NCBI GenBank assembly: GCA_903911135.1
Contig: CAIWCG010000016.1
Coordinates: forward strand, 1 to 46,136
Reading direction: 5' to 3'
DNA from: an uncultured Bacteroidota bacterium
GTDB lineage: Bacteria; Bacteroidota; Bacteroidia; AKYH767-A; JABDAW01
Length of the DNA: 46,136 nucleotides
The notes beneath the pieces are model-generated. The model had not been told where the DNA came from and did no database searches. It saw only the letters and a list, made by a program, of their open reading frames with translations. The position numbers and the translations under genes are program-made. Shown here one piece after another: positions 9,589 to 17,079 of the stretch; the first letter of the stretch is position 1, and every line of letters starts with the position of its first letter.

Positions 9589-10104
9589 ATGGCTGGTAAG
9601 AAAGGGAATGCTGTGGTGAAGGAAGCAAAACAAAAGGGAAATCAGGAGGCAGGTAAAGAGGTGTTGAAGTCTGATGAGAACAGGCATTGCAGCTTATTGG
9701 AATTTGAGGAGGGGACGATAGTATTGGAGGAATTGCAGAAACGGATTTTGGTGGTGATACAATTGAAAGACATCATGAGCGTTTCGGTGATGGGGAATTA
9801 TTGCAGCTTGCATCTTGGCTTGGTGGAGAAGGCGGTAGAATTTAAAATTACCTTGACTAAATTAAAGAGCATGCTGCCCGGGAATTATTTTTGGAAGGTT
9901 CATCATTCTAATATAGTGGGACGTAAGCATATCTTTAAATTCATACCTAATGCTGACGGAGGTGCGGTGCTATTGTTGCATGACGGAACAGTAATAGATG
10001 TTTCGCCTACGTATATGGAACGTGTGAAACATGCGGTAATGGAAAAGGCTCATTTTTTACCAGTGGAGGAGGTGAAAATGGTTTTGAGGGAGAAAAAGAG
10101 GTAA
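9589..10104 (+). CDS. LytTR-family DNA-binding regulator, 171 aa
   Basis: After ~35 Lys/Glu-rich residues comes one LytTR domain: IVLEELQKRILVVIQLKDI, VMGNYCSLHL, ITLTKLKSMLPGNYFWKVH, SNIVGRKHIFKF and GTVIDVSPTYMERV. There is no receiver domain or membrane segment, so it is a stand-alone LytTR protein. It follows the T9SS cargo gene by 4 nt and closes the surface operon. Autogenous or operon-specific control is therefore plausible but is inferred from position only. No clear terminator follows. Confidence 0.85.
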   Translation: MAGKKGNAVVKEAKQKGNQEAGKEVLKSDENRHCSLLEFEEGTIVLEELQKRILVVIQLKDIMSVSVMGNYCSLHLGLVEKAVEFKITLTKLKSMLPGNYFWKVHHSNIVGRKHIFKFIPNADGGAVLLLHDGTVIDVSPTYMERVKHAVMEKAHFLPVEEVKMVLREKKR

Positions 10105-10238
10105 AAAGCGAAAAAGCATAACATTTAGTTATCCCCAGAAAAGGAAGATCAGAACGTAGGGAATTCTAAAAATCAGTAAAGCATCCCTAAATAGGCGTTT
10201 TATTGATTTGAGGGGCATTTTCTGTCATTAAAAAGTTT

Positions 10239-10246
10239 TAGTTTTG
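10239..10246 (+). promoter_or_regulatory. candidate -7 box of the 355-aa gene
   Basis: TAGTTTTG fits TAnnTTTG and lies 60 nt before the ATG at 10307. No convincing -33 box is seen at the usual spacing. The rest of 10105-10306 shows nothing else. Confidence 0.4.
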
Positions 10247-10306
10247 TAGCGCCCCAGAGAGGGAAAAGAATTAGGAATTAGGATTTACGAATTAAATATC
10301 AAGATT

Positions 10307-11374
10307 ATGGATGCAATAAAATTGGAGATTTTGAAAAGGGCGGCTAAAGGTGATGCTGTGCTGACGACTTATAGCACGGCATTTACCTTGAATGCGCCGA
10401 TGATAGCCAAGCGATTGGAGATAAACAACAGGGTGACCTTGATAAAGGGTTATGACGTGATAGCCAAGACGGTGCTTGAGGGCTTGACTACCATGAAGGA
10501 TTTGAACTGTTTGATAATGGGTGGTAAGGGAATTATTTTGGTAAGCCAGATGATAGAGTATTTCAAGGCTACCGCTACTGCTGACCCTATAAAACTGGGG
10601 CAGATAAGCTTTACGCTTACTGACCTGACGTCGGGAGCAGCGGGAGACATTTATGACAGGAATATGGTGGTGAGCAATGTGTTTCATGCGTGTGTGGCGG
10701 ATATGGTGTTGAAGTTTTATCCTGTGACACCACTTATGGATACGGGATATTCGACTGCCATAAATAGCTATAATACGGCAGTACCTGGATGGGGAAATGG
10801 GGAGGTTATCAGGGAGGCGGCAAATGTTCAGATTGGGTTGGAGTGTCAGAAACTTACCAATCTTAATTTTCCTTCCATAAAGAATTTTGTTTTTGGCTAC
10901 AAAGAAGCGAATGCAATGTTTTATACTCAAATAGTGATTGCCTATAAGTCGATGGGAGTAACTGCGAGAAAAAAGAGCATTGAGCTGCATGTGGAAGAAT
11001 TGGTTACTGGTACTGATGTGGTGGGATATAAGGGTATTTTGGTTGCATCTGATGGAACTCAACATATAGGTATAGGAGGAAAAAAGGGATCTATTACTTA
11101 CAATTCGTTGCCAACGGATGTTTATAATTTGGTGTTGACGAGGGTTGGATATCTTGACAAAACAATTACCGGCATCGGCTATACGGCAGGGAAAATAATG
11201 ACCATTAACACGAAGATGGCTTTAGGAGAGAATCCTGAAATGGTTGAAATACTGGCTAAAAGCAAGACAAAAATAGTATCTACGGACAGTGATACTGAAA
11301 TAACTGAAGTGGATGAAACAACAGGTGAAGGGAGTGAAACGCCAACTGCGGACATTCCGCCACCTACAATATAG
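10307..11374 (+). CDS. uncharacterised protein with C-terminal carboxypeptidase-regulatory-like domain, 355 aa
   Basis: There is no signal peptide. Residues 1-230 are mostly helical (LKRAAKGDAVLTTYSTAF, MIAKRLEINNRVTL, AANVQIGLECQKLTNLNF, QIVIAYKSMGVTARKK). Residues ~235-305 look like a carboxypeptidase-regulatory or CNA-B-like beta domain (VGYKGILVASDGTQHIGIGG, SLPTDVYNLVLTRVGYLDKT). The last ~45 residues are acidic and Thr/Glu/Pro-rich. The plan, a helical N-terminus with a small beta C-terminus, resembles the unknown genes at 15902 and 37750, although I see no clear sequence homology. It is monocistronic, with a strong terminator after it. Function unknown. Confidence 0.75.
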   Translation: MDAIKLEILKRAAKGDAVLTTYSTAFTLNAPMIAKRLEINNRVTLIKGYDVIAKTVLEGLTTMKDLNCLIMGGKGIILVSQMIEYFKATATADPIKLGQISFTLTDLTSGAAGDIYDRNMVVSNVFHACVADMVLKFYPVTPLMDTGYSTAINSYNTAVPGWGNGEVIREAANVQIGLECQKLTNLNFPSIKNFVFGYKEANAMFYTQIVIAYKSMGVTARKKSIELHVEELVTGTDVVGYKGILVASDGTQHIGIGGKKGSITYNSLPTDVYNLVLTRVGYLDKTITGIGYTAGKIMTINTKMALGENPEMVEILAKSKTKIVSTDSDTEITEVDETTGEGSETPTADIPPPTI

Positions 11375-11400
11375 CGTAAATGAAAAATATATGCTCGAAA

Positions 11401-11431
11401 GGCGGTACGGACAGTACCGCCCTTTGTTTTT
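11401..11431 (+). terminator. rho-independent terminator after the 355-aa gene
   Basis: A perfect 8-bp stem, GGCGGTAC at 11401-11408 and GTACCGCC at 11414-11421, has a 5-nt loop and is followed by CTTTGTTTTT. Confidence 0.85.
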
Positions 11432-11463
11432 AAGGCCATTTCGAAGCTACCTGCCGTCAAAAC

Positions 11464-11537
11464 TAGCCCCGATAGTAGCGGCAGCCCGCTGCTTGTGTCG
11501 GAAATGAAAATGCAGCGGCTACAGCGGATAGCGGGAC
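11464..11537 (+). ncRNA. Flavo-1-like structured motif
   Basis: TAGCCCCGATAGTAGCGGCA opens the motif and GCGGCTACAGCGGATAGCGG closes it, around a variable hairpin (GCAGCCCGCTGC and nearby). This conserved pair of boxes matches my memory of the Flavo-1 RNA motif, which is restricted to Bacteroidota and lies in intergenic regions. The orientation is assumed. No function is known to me. Confidence 0.5.
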
Positions 11538-11586
11538 GTACATGGTACGAGAACATGCCATAGGCTTCAAAAAAAGAATCGAAGGA

Positions 11587-12543
11587 TTATTTCTTTCTGA
11601 AAATAAACTCTACCGTAGCGCCCTTTTTGAACCAGCTCGCCACCCAGTCGGTGAAGATGAACAGCGGAAACGAACCGATGAAATAGAGGCGCTGCAGCAT
11701 GATGCTGGCCTTGGAATAGCCTTGAACATAGTCGGTATTTCCCTTCAAGGCCTCATAAAGTACCTCCCGCTTTTTGGTGATCAGATTCAGGCTGCTTTGC
11801 ACCATGCCATAAGGATTTTGCTCGGTAAGCCAGTGCTTTTCAGTGATCAGCTCGAAGCCAAAGACCTCCATCAAATCCTTGAAATCGTTGGGCGAAAAGA
11901 AAAACAGATGCCTCGGAGGATCGAGATGCAGCCACTTCCCCTTGAACATGCGGCTCTGAAAGCTGTCGATGTTCGGAAAACTCATCATCACGATGCCATC
12001 CTTCTTCACTATCTTGGTGATGATTTCCAAGGTCTCCATCGGCTCGGTCAAGTGTTCAAAAACATGGAACAAGGTAACCGCATCCAGGCTCTCGGCTTGA
12101 AAATCGTCCGGCTTCAGGCTTCCAATCTTGAGTTTAATCTCCTTTATCTTGGCAGCCCTGTTTGCCGAATTGCCTTCCATCTCTATGCCATTCAATTCGT
12201 ACTTGCCGAATAAAGTCAAGCTCTTCAAGAACTTTCCATTGCCACAGCCTATATCCAATACTTTGGCACCATTCTTCAAATGCTTATGGAGCCTCTTGGC
12301 CCTGTTTCGTCGGAAATAATCGATGAAGCCTTCTACCCTACCCTCAAACTTTTCATCCTTCTCTCCATAGTAAGAGCTGTCGTAGGCCTGTGCCAATTGC
12401 TTGTCGGTAGGCCTTGGAGCCAAGAAATAGGCTTGGCATTTATTACAGTGGTTAACCGTAAAATGGTTGCCGAAAATATCAATGGTGGGATATAAAACCT
12501 TACTATCCTCTGCCTTGCAATATCCACAAAATGTTTTGCTCAT
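11587..12543 (-). CDS. class I SAM-dependent methyltransferase, 318 aa
   Basis: The first ~45 residues hold two CxxC-like pairs (FCGYCKAED and HCNKCQAYF), probably a zinc ribbon. The methyltransferase fold follows, with motif I VLDIGCGNGKF at ~95-105, an acidic motif after the second strand (GIEMEG) and DAVTLFHVFEHL at ~155. The family (Methyltransf_23-like) often acts in surface-glycan or small-molecule methylation; the substrate here is unknown. I start it at the ATG at 12543; a TTG three codons upstream is less likely. A TTTATTTG sequence 6 nt before the ATG may be its promoter and lies within the U-tract of the tmRNA terminator. Confidence 0.85.
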   Translation of the reverse strand: MSKTFCGYCKAEDSKVLYPTIDIFGNHFTVNHCNKCQAYFLAPRPTDKQLAQAYDSSYYGEKDEKFEGRVEGFIDYFRRNRAKRLHKHLKNGAKVLDIGCGNGKFLKSLTLFGKYELNGIEMEGNSANRAAKIKEIKLKIGSLKPDDFQAESLDAVTLFHVFEHLTEPMETLEIITKIVKKDGIVMMSFPNIDSFQSRMFKGKWLHLDPPRHLFFFSPNDFKDLMEVFGFELITEKHWLTEQNPYGMVQSSLNLITKKREVLYEALKGNTDYVQGYSKASIMLQRLYFIGSFPLFIFTDWVASWFKKGATVEFIFRKK

Positions 12544-12550
12544 CGGATGC

Positions 12551-12599
12551 AAATAAAAGAAAAAAGGCTCAAAGTTTAATAGAATTTAAACTTTAAGCC
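12551..12599 (-). terminator. tmRNA terminator
   Basis: Read on the minus strand, the arms 12599-12585 and 12579-12566 form a ~14-bp stem with one mismatch and a short loop. It is followed by TTTTTTCTTTTATTTG. It lies 10 nt after the mature tmRNA end. Confidence 0.85.
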
Positions 12600-12608
12600 T
12601 TTATTTCG

Positions 12609-12970
12609 TGGAGCTGGAGGGATTTGAACCCTCGTCCAGACAAGGAATCAATTAGCTTTCTACATGCTTAGAACCAATTTGATTGTCGGGAGGCAACCTG
12701 CCTGGTTCTAGCCAGTTGCAACCGTATTCCCTTTATTTCGCCCCTGCGCCAGGACCTCGCAGAAACTATCCCGAACTTACGACACTCCAATTGAAAGACC
12801 GTCAGGAAAACCCCTTCTGGAGTGACTAGGGTCTTAAGCCTTGCTTAAGCAGCTAGTGCGTAATTGTTTTCGCCAGTTATGGCTGTGAAAGTTGAGTTTT
12901 ACGAGTCCTTCTTCCAACGCTCGGCATGCTTACCAACCCATCGCGCTTGCTGTCAATTCCTGTCAGCCCC
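12609..12970 (-). ncRNA. ssrA: tmRNA (transfer-messenger RNA)
   Basis: A one-piece tmRNA of 362 nt that rescues stalled ribosomes. The 5' end GGGGCTG (12970-12964) pairs with CAGCTCC near the 3' end to form the acceptor stem. The T-arm GGGTTCAAATCCC is intact. The tag frame at 12874-12845 reads GENNYALAA and ends in TAA, the usual Bacteroidota tag. After the discriminator A at 12609 the DNA reads CGA, so CCA must be added after transcription. It is divergent from the TPR gene at 13037. Confidence 0.97.
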
Positions 12971-12984
12971 GATATTTGATGACG

Positions 12985-12992
12985 CAAAAATA
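12985..12992 (-). promoter_or_regulatory. -7 box of ssrA
   Basis: On the minus strand TATTTTTG matches TAnnTTTG exactly. It is 14 nt before the mature 5' end, which allows a short leader for RNase P to remove. Confidence 0.55.
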
Positions 12993-13023
12993 CAAAAGTT
13001 TCAGGAATCTTGATTGCGATATC

Positions 13024-13031
13024 TATCTTTG
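13024..13031 (+). promoter_or_regulatory. -7 box of the TPR gene, leaderless arrangement
   Basis: TATCTTTG matches TAnnTTTG exactly and ends 5 nt before the ATG at 13037. A TTTC at 12999-13002 sits 21 nt upstream as a possible -33 box. Transcription would start at or next to the ATG. Confidence 0.65.
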
Positions 13032-13036
13032 CACCG

Positions 13037-13750
13037 ATGAAACGAATTACCATTTACCTTACTTTTCTTTTAATGACCGTATTTGCCGGTCACGCCATGT
13101 CGCAAAGTTCAAAAGACCTTAAGAGTGGAAACAAGAAATTAATGAAGCATAATTTCACCGGAGCAATTAAGGAATTTGACAAGGTAATTCTAAAATATCC
13201 CGCCTATCCCGAAACCTATGCTCACAGGGCTTTGGCAAAATTCAGGCTCGATGACCAACAAGGAGCATTGGATGACATTAACAAAGCGATAGAATTGGAC
13301 TCGAACTTTTATACTGCCTATACCATACGGGCCCAGTTTTATGTAGCTTTCAAGTATTTCAAAGAAGCTATCGACGATTATTCCAGATGTGTGCAACTTC
13401 GTCCTGATGCTGAAATGGCCTATTACCAAAGAGGTATGGCACGCATTGAGGCTACAGATTATGAAAAGGCTATCAAAGATTTTGAAGAAGCCTTGAAATT
13501 AAAACCGGAATTCGCCGAAGCCATCTATCAAAAGGCCATTGCCAGAATGAGGATGAAAGGATATTCAGCCGCCATAAGGGATTTCAAGACATATTTAAAA
13601 CTTAAGCCCGAAAATGCCATGGGTTATCTGCAAAGAGGCATCTGCTATGATAAAAGTGGACAGCCTTACTTGGCATGCAAGGATTGGTGGAGAGCATCGC
13701 AAAGAGGCTTGAAAGAAGCCGATGCCTTGATGAAAATGAAATGTAAATAA
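13037..13750 (+). CDS. exported tetratricopeptide-repeat protein, 237 aa
   Basis: A signal peptide (MKRITIYLTFLLMTVFAGHA, cut near MSQS) is followed by about six TPR units (for example NFTGAIKEFDKVILKYPAYP, DYEKAIKDFEEALKLKPEF and YSAAIRDFKTYLKLKPENA). It probably serves as a periplasmic protein-protein scaffold. I chose the ATG at 13037 over one 27 nt upstream, because only this one leaves a signal peptide at the very N-terminus and because the -7 box ends 5 nt before it. The partner is unknown. It converges with carA, only 3 nt between the stops. Confidence 0.85.
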   Translation: MKRITIYLTFLLMTVFAGHAMSQSSKDLKSGNKKLMKHNFTGAIKEFDKVILKYPAYPETYAHRALAKFRLDDQQGALDDINKAIELDSNFYTAYTIRAQFYVAFKYFKEAIDDYSRCVQLRPDAEMAYYQRGMARIEATDYEKAIKDFEEALKLKPEFAEAIYQKAIARMRMKGYSAAIRDFKTYLKLKPENAMGYLQRGICYDKSGQPYLACKDWWRASQRGLKEADALMKMKCK

Positions 13751-13753
13751 TGT

Positions 13754-14857
13754 TTATTTGCCTTCGATGACTTTAATGAAATCATCAAACAAATAACGTG
13801 AATCATGTGGTCCTGGTGAAGACTCTGGGTGATATTGTACCGAGAATGCCCTCTTTCCTATTACCCTGATGCCTTCTACTGAATCATCATTAAGATTGAT
13901 ATGTGTCAACTCAACTTTTGAGGATTTCTTTACATCATCGAGACTGACACCGAAACCATGATTTTGTGAAGTCACTTCGCAATGCCCAGTGATTATATTC
14001 TTTACAGGATGATTGATTCCCCTATGTCCGTTGTGCATCTTATAAGTCTTGATACCGCAGGCTTCTGCCAAAATCTGATGACCTAGGCAAATGCCAAACA
14101 TGGGATTATTGCTCTCCAAAATATCACTCACCGTATTTACTGCTATTGGCATTACGCCTGGATCTCCAGGACCATTAGAAATGAAAAATCCATCCGGATT
14201 CCATTTCTTCAGTTCAGTATATGGCGTATCCCAAGGAAATACCTGCAAGTAACAATCTCGTTCTATCAAGCATCGAAGGATATTCTTTTTGACACCCAAA
14301 TCCAACACGGCAACTTTATATTTTGCTTCTGGATTGCCAAGGAAATAGCTTTCTTTGGTAGATACTTTTGATGATAATTCCAAACCTGCCATCGATGGTA
14401 CTTTTTTAAGTTCAGTCCTCAAGAAATCCACATCATTTACTTCGGATGAGATGATGCAGTTCATCGCTCCCTTACTGCGAATGTGGCGAACAACGGCCCT
14501 TGTGTCTATTTCCGATATCGCAACGATATTTTCCTTCAAGAAATAATCCTGAATGGAACCGCGTGCCTGTTTGCGTGAATAGGAAATATTGAAACTACGA
14601 CAGACCAAGCCAGAAATCTTGACAGAATCGGACTCTATTTCTTCTTGATGGATGCCATAATTACCAATATGAACATTGGTGGCAATGAGTGTTTGTCCGA
14701 AATAAGATGGATCAGTAAAAATCTCCTGATACCCCGTCATTCCGGTGTTGAAACATATTTCGCCAGTGGCGGTACCGGTTTTTCCTGCGGCTTTACCATA
14801 AAATACCGTTCCATCTTCGAGGAGCAAAAGTCCTGTTTGTTTTTCTATAAATTTCAT
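13754..14857 (-). CDS. carA: carbamoyl-phosphate synthase small subunit, 367 aa
   Basis: The glutaminase subunit that feeds ammonia to CarB for arginine and pyrimidine synthesis. The N-terminal CPSase small-chain domain shows LLLEDGTVFYGKAAG, TGEICFNTGMTGYQEIFTDP and GIHQEEIES. The C-terminal class I glutamine amidotransferase domain has FISNGPGDPG, the nucleophile in GICLGHQ at about residue 257, and the catalytic His and Glu in YHPESSPGPHD. Length is normal. The start is set at 14857 because a TATCTTTG promoter box ends 4 nt upstream. carB is not adjacent. Confidence 0.95.
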   Translation of the reverse strand: MKFIEKQTGLLLLEDGTVFYGKAAGKTGTATGEICFNTGMTGYQEIFTDPSYFGQTLIATNVHIGNYGIHQEEIESDSVKISGLVCRSFNISYSRKQARGSIQDYFLKENIVAISEIDTRAVVRHIRSKGAMNCIISSEVNDVDFLRTELKKVPSMAGLELSSKVSTKESYFLGNPEAKYKVAVLDLGVKKNILRCLIERDCYLQVFPWDTPYTELKKWNPDGFFISNGPGDPGVMPIAVNTVSDILESNNPMFGICLGHQILAEACGIKTYKMHNGHRGINHPVKNIITGHCEVTSQNHGFGVSLDDVKKSSKVELTHINLNDDSVEGIRVIGKRAFSVQYHPESSPGPHDSRYLFDDFIKVIEGK

Positions 14858-14861
14858 GGCG

Positions 14862-14869
14862 CAAAGATA
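14862..14869 (-). promoter_or_regulatory. -7 box of carA, leaderless arrangement
   Basis: On the minus strand TATCTTTG is followed by CGCC and then the ATG, so the transcript has essentially no 5' leader. Confidence 0.65.
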
Positions 14870-14913
14870 AAAAAACTTTAATGCATGGTTACGGTTTCTT
14901 AAACTCATGCAAT

Positions 14914-14944
14914 AAAAAAACCCGAACCATTACAGTCCGGGTTT
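14914..14944 (-). terminator. terminator of the 300-aa gene operon
   Basis: On the minus strand AAACCCG (14944-14938) and CGGGTTT (14924-14918) form a 7-bp stem, followed by a run of Ts. It lies 25 nt after the stop at 14969. Confidence 0.8.
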
Positions 14945-14968
14945 CACCATTAAATCAAGAATCAGAAC

Positions 14969-15871
14969 TTATTTCCTTTTTGTCACCACATCGCAATTGC
15001 GCTGGCAAGACCAACTCCATTCGCCAGTAATATAATAGCAGGTCTGGTCAAACATTTTCTTTATTGCCTGATAGGTCCCATCTACCACTTCATAGGCGGT
15101 GCCTTCTTTTTGGGTCACCACTTCCTTGTATTTCACGAAAAAAGGTTTTGGGTAGCCTACGGTTATCGACATGTCGTTGTTGCTGCATTCGGGCGGACAA
15201 AGCGGCAATTGCAACACTGCCGCTTCCAGCTCCGACCATAATTGATATTGCACTTGCTGTGTCACTTCCCTGATTTTTTCATCCAATCGTGAATGAAATG
15301 TCTCCACTTTCAATCGTGAGTTATCGGCTTGGTCATATTTAGCTTCCTTGATGACAATATTATGTTTCGATGGCTGTGGCGCTCCAAAATCGAAGGCCTG
15401 ATTGCCAATATATATCTTCGAACCGGTAGAAACCACGGCATCATTGGGAGCAAATTCTATGCTGCCCTCTGCCAAACAAACCCATCTTACCGTCCACGTT
15501 ACCGAAACTACCACGATCCTGTATTTTGCGTTCGGGTCCTTAGGTATCAGGTGCGCAGCGCTCTGTGGCAAGCCCGAAACAGGAGTCGATTCGGTATATG
15601 GTTTTTCCTCTTTCGGAGCAGATAATACGATGGACATGGTGGCAATGCAGTCTCCACAATTAGGTGCCTTGTCCTTGGCCAAATCGAAAGCCCTTTTCAA
15701 GGCCTGCTTGATGGCCGATTGGTTGGCATGGGCAAAGGCCTCTTTGCGGCGATAATGCACCGTGTCCTGCTCGGGCAATAGCACCATGCAATAGCCTTCC
15801 ACTTCGCCGGTTCCCACATACGTGCCACTGGGGCAGGTCGGGAAAGTTCTCTTTTTCAATTCTTCTACCAT
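14969..15871 (-). CDS. uncharacterised Cys-containing protein, 300 aa
   Basis: There is no signal peptide or membrane segment. The N-terminus (residues ~10-110) is rich in paired cysteines and small residues (TCPSGTYVGTGEVEGYC, NCGDCIATM). A middle beta region (RIVVVSVTWTVRWVCLAEGSIEF) is followed by a helical part (EKIREVTQQVQYQLWSELEAAVLQL) with a CPPEC motif, and the tail ends in CYYITGEWSWSCQRNC. The cysteine pattern hints at disulphides or a metal, but I recognise no family. It is the last gene of a minus-strand unit, 30 nt after the 229-aa gene, and a terminator follows. Confidence 0.7.
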   Translation of the reverse strand: MVEELKKRTFPTCPSGTYVGTGEVEGYCMVLLPEQDTVHYRRKEAFAHANQSAIKQALKRAFDLAKDKAPNCGDCIATMSIVLSAPKEEKPYTESTPVSGLPQSAAHLIPKDPNAKYRIVVVSVTWTVRWVCLAEGSIEFAPNDAVVSTGSKIYIGNQAFDFGAPQPSKHNIVIKEAKYDQADNSRLKVETFHSRLDEKIREVTQQVQYQLWSELEAAVLQLPLCPPECSNNDMSITVGYPKPFFVKYKEVVTQKEGTAYEVVDGTYQAIKKMFDQTCYYITGEWSWSCQRNCDVVTKRK

Positions 15872-15901
15872 GATATTTTTTTATTATCAATAATTCAATT
15901 C

Positions 15902-16591
15902 TTAGCCGGGAAATACAATCGTTTTTGTTGATGGCACCCCAATTTCCTCATTATTTACATAGCCTTTCAGCATCAGTTCCAAGTTCTCCACTTGCTTGGC
16001 CACTGCCAATATTCGATGATAATTAAACGAAGGGCCAAGGATGGTCGTCACCAAAGTCCATGCCTCAACGCCAGCAATCCGACAATACAGATTATGGTTT
16101 TTCACATCCACATTCAATATCTTGAAATGAATGTTGCCCGGCAATACATCGATGATATATTTAGCCTTATAAGTCAAAGGATTATAAGGCACCACGCCAT
16201 GCCCGAGGATGTGCATGTCGTAGCCTATCGCCTCCGTCCAATTCGGGTGTTTCATCCAAATCGTCCGTTGCGAACCTAAATAAGTGAAGATTCCACCAGG
16301 CACCAGCGTAGGAATGGTATCCAACACAATAGTACCCGGAATAATCACCGGATCGCTCACCATACCCTTGTCCAGCTCATTGAAAAACTCCACCCAGCTC
16401 TCATATTTACTGAGAAACTCACCCTTGTATTTTCGGGCGTATTTATACATTTTATTGGCATTCTTAATATAATCTGCCACTTCATCCGAAATATCCAATT
16501 CCGTTTTATAAGTGTCAATGGTATTCGCCACATTATCGAGCTGAACAGCCCGCTTGTCTTCTGATGTTTCCATCCAACGTTCTCTTTCCAT
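15902..16591 (-). CDS. uncharacterised protein, 229 aa
   Basis: The first ~95 residues are helical and charged (DNVANTIDTYKTELDISDEV, MYKYARKYKGEFLSKYESW). The C-terminal ~130 residues are beta-rich (VIIPGTIVLDTIPTLVPGGI, AKYIIDVLPGNIHFKILNV, GVEAWTLVTTILGPSF). There is no signal peptide. It follows the 21-bp repeat ORF by 21 nt and precedes the 300-aa gene by 30 nt, apparently from the promoter at 17072-17079. No family recognised. Confidence 0.7.
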   Translation of the reverse strand: MERERWMETSEDKRAVQLDNVANTIDTYKTELDISDEVADYIKNANKMYKYARKYKGEFLSKYESWVEFFNELDKGMVSDPVIIPGTIVLDTIPTLVPGGIFTYLGSQRTIWMKHPNWTEAIGYDMHILGHGVVPYNPLTYKAKYIIDVLPGNIHFKILNVDVKNHNLYCRIAGVEAWTLVTTILGPSFNYHRILAVAKQVENLELMLKGYVNNEEIGVPSTKTIVFPG

Positions 16592-16612
16592 ATTATTTAA
16601 TTTAATGTTTAT

Positions 16613-16969
16613 TTATGATTCAAGACCTTTAATTACTGATTTTTTGATTGCATTTAGGTTAAATACACCCGTATGGTCACTCCATACACCCGTATGGTCA
16701 CTCCATACAACCGTATGGTGAGGCCATACAACCGTATGGTCAGGCCATACAACTGTATGGTCAGGCCATACAACCGTATGGTCAGCCCATACAACCGTAT
16801 GAGCAGCCGATACAACCGTATGATAAGGCCATACAACCGTATGGTCAGCCGAAACAACCCTATTTTTAGCCGAAACGAGCCCTTTTTTCCAAAAAAACAC
16901 CCCTCCGATGAACCCGCCATCAGCAAAACTCGATACTGTTATATATATAGGGCCCCGTTTCAGTTCCAT
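16613..16969 (-). CDS. heptapeptide-repeat ORF in 21-bp array A, 118 aa
   Basis: An N-terminal part (MELKRGPIYITVSS, FIGGVFFWKKGLVSA) is followed by about ten seven-residue units of the form DHTVVWP and a short tail. The ATG overlaps the end of the uORF at 16960-17061 (ATGGAACTGA, start and stop sharing bases), which suggests translational coupling. The stop lies 21 nt before the 229-aa gene. Caution: with a 21-bp period, any unit free of stops gives a long ORF, and other frames are open here too. Coding is possible, not shown. Confidence 0.4.
   Translation of the reverse strand: MELKRGPIYITVSSFADGGFIGGVFFWKKGLVSAKNRVVSADHTVVWPYHTVVSAAHTVVWADHTVVWPDHTVVWPDHTVVWPHHTVVWSDHTGVWSDHTGVFNLNAIKKSVIKGLES
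16668..16880. repeat. 21-bp tandem array A, about 10 units
   Basis: The unit is CAACCGTATGGTCAGGCCATA with a few changes per copy, decaying toward 16880. Most unit junctions contain CCATACaaCCGTATGG, so the array is also a series of small palindromes. Confidence 0.9.
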
Positions 16970-17061
16970 AACTCAAGGATTTTTACAGCCAATACTGGAG
17001 TAAAATCCTTGCCGGGAATTTCGCTGAAGCGTGAGGAATAATATCGTAATGAAGTTTTCAT
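16960..17061 (-). CDS. 33-aa leader ORF upstream of array A
   Basis: An ATG at 17061 opens a 33-codon frame (MKTSLRYYSSRFSEIPGK and so on, ending LELWN) that stops at 16960. It starts 10 nt after the TATCTTTG box, and its last codons overlap the start of the repeat ORF in another frame. I have the impression that similar short peptides occur before repeat ORFs in other Bacteroidota, but this could not be checked. It may be a leader peptide or simply conserved leader DNA. Confidence 0.35.
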   Translation of the reverse strand: MKTSLRYYSSRFSEIPGKDFTPVLAVKILELWN

Positions 17062-17071
17062 TTCTTGGCAG

Positions 17072-17079
17072 CAAAGATA
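17072..17079 (-). promoter_or_regulatory. -7 box of the array A operon
   Basis: On the minus strand TATCTTTG matches TAnnTTTG exactly, 10 nt before the uORF ATG. Confidence 0.6.

Noticed and set aside
11542-12213. 223-aa plus-strand ORF opposite the methyltransferase
   Set aside because: Antisense of a gene with clear methyltransferase motifs; no motif of its own.
12609-12640. Separate tRNA gene suggested by GGGATTTGAACCC
   Set aside because: This is the T-arm of the tmRNA; the acceptor stem pairs with a 5' end 350 nt away and no anticodon arm is present.
16668-16880. CRISPR array
   Set aside because: The 21-bp repeats are directly adjacent with no spacers, and no cas genes are present.
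16673-17041. Plus-strand ORF across array A with MVTPYNR-type repeats
   Set aside because: A 21-bp period leaves several frames open by itself. The plus-strand frame has no promoter box, and it ends in the reverse of the uORF leader.
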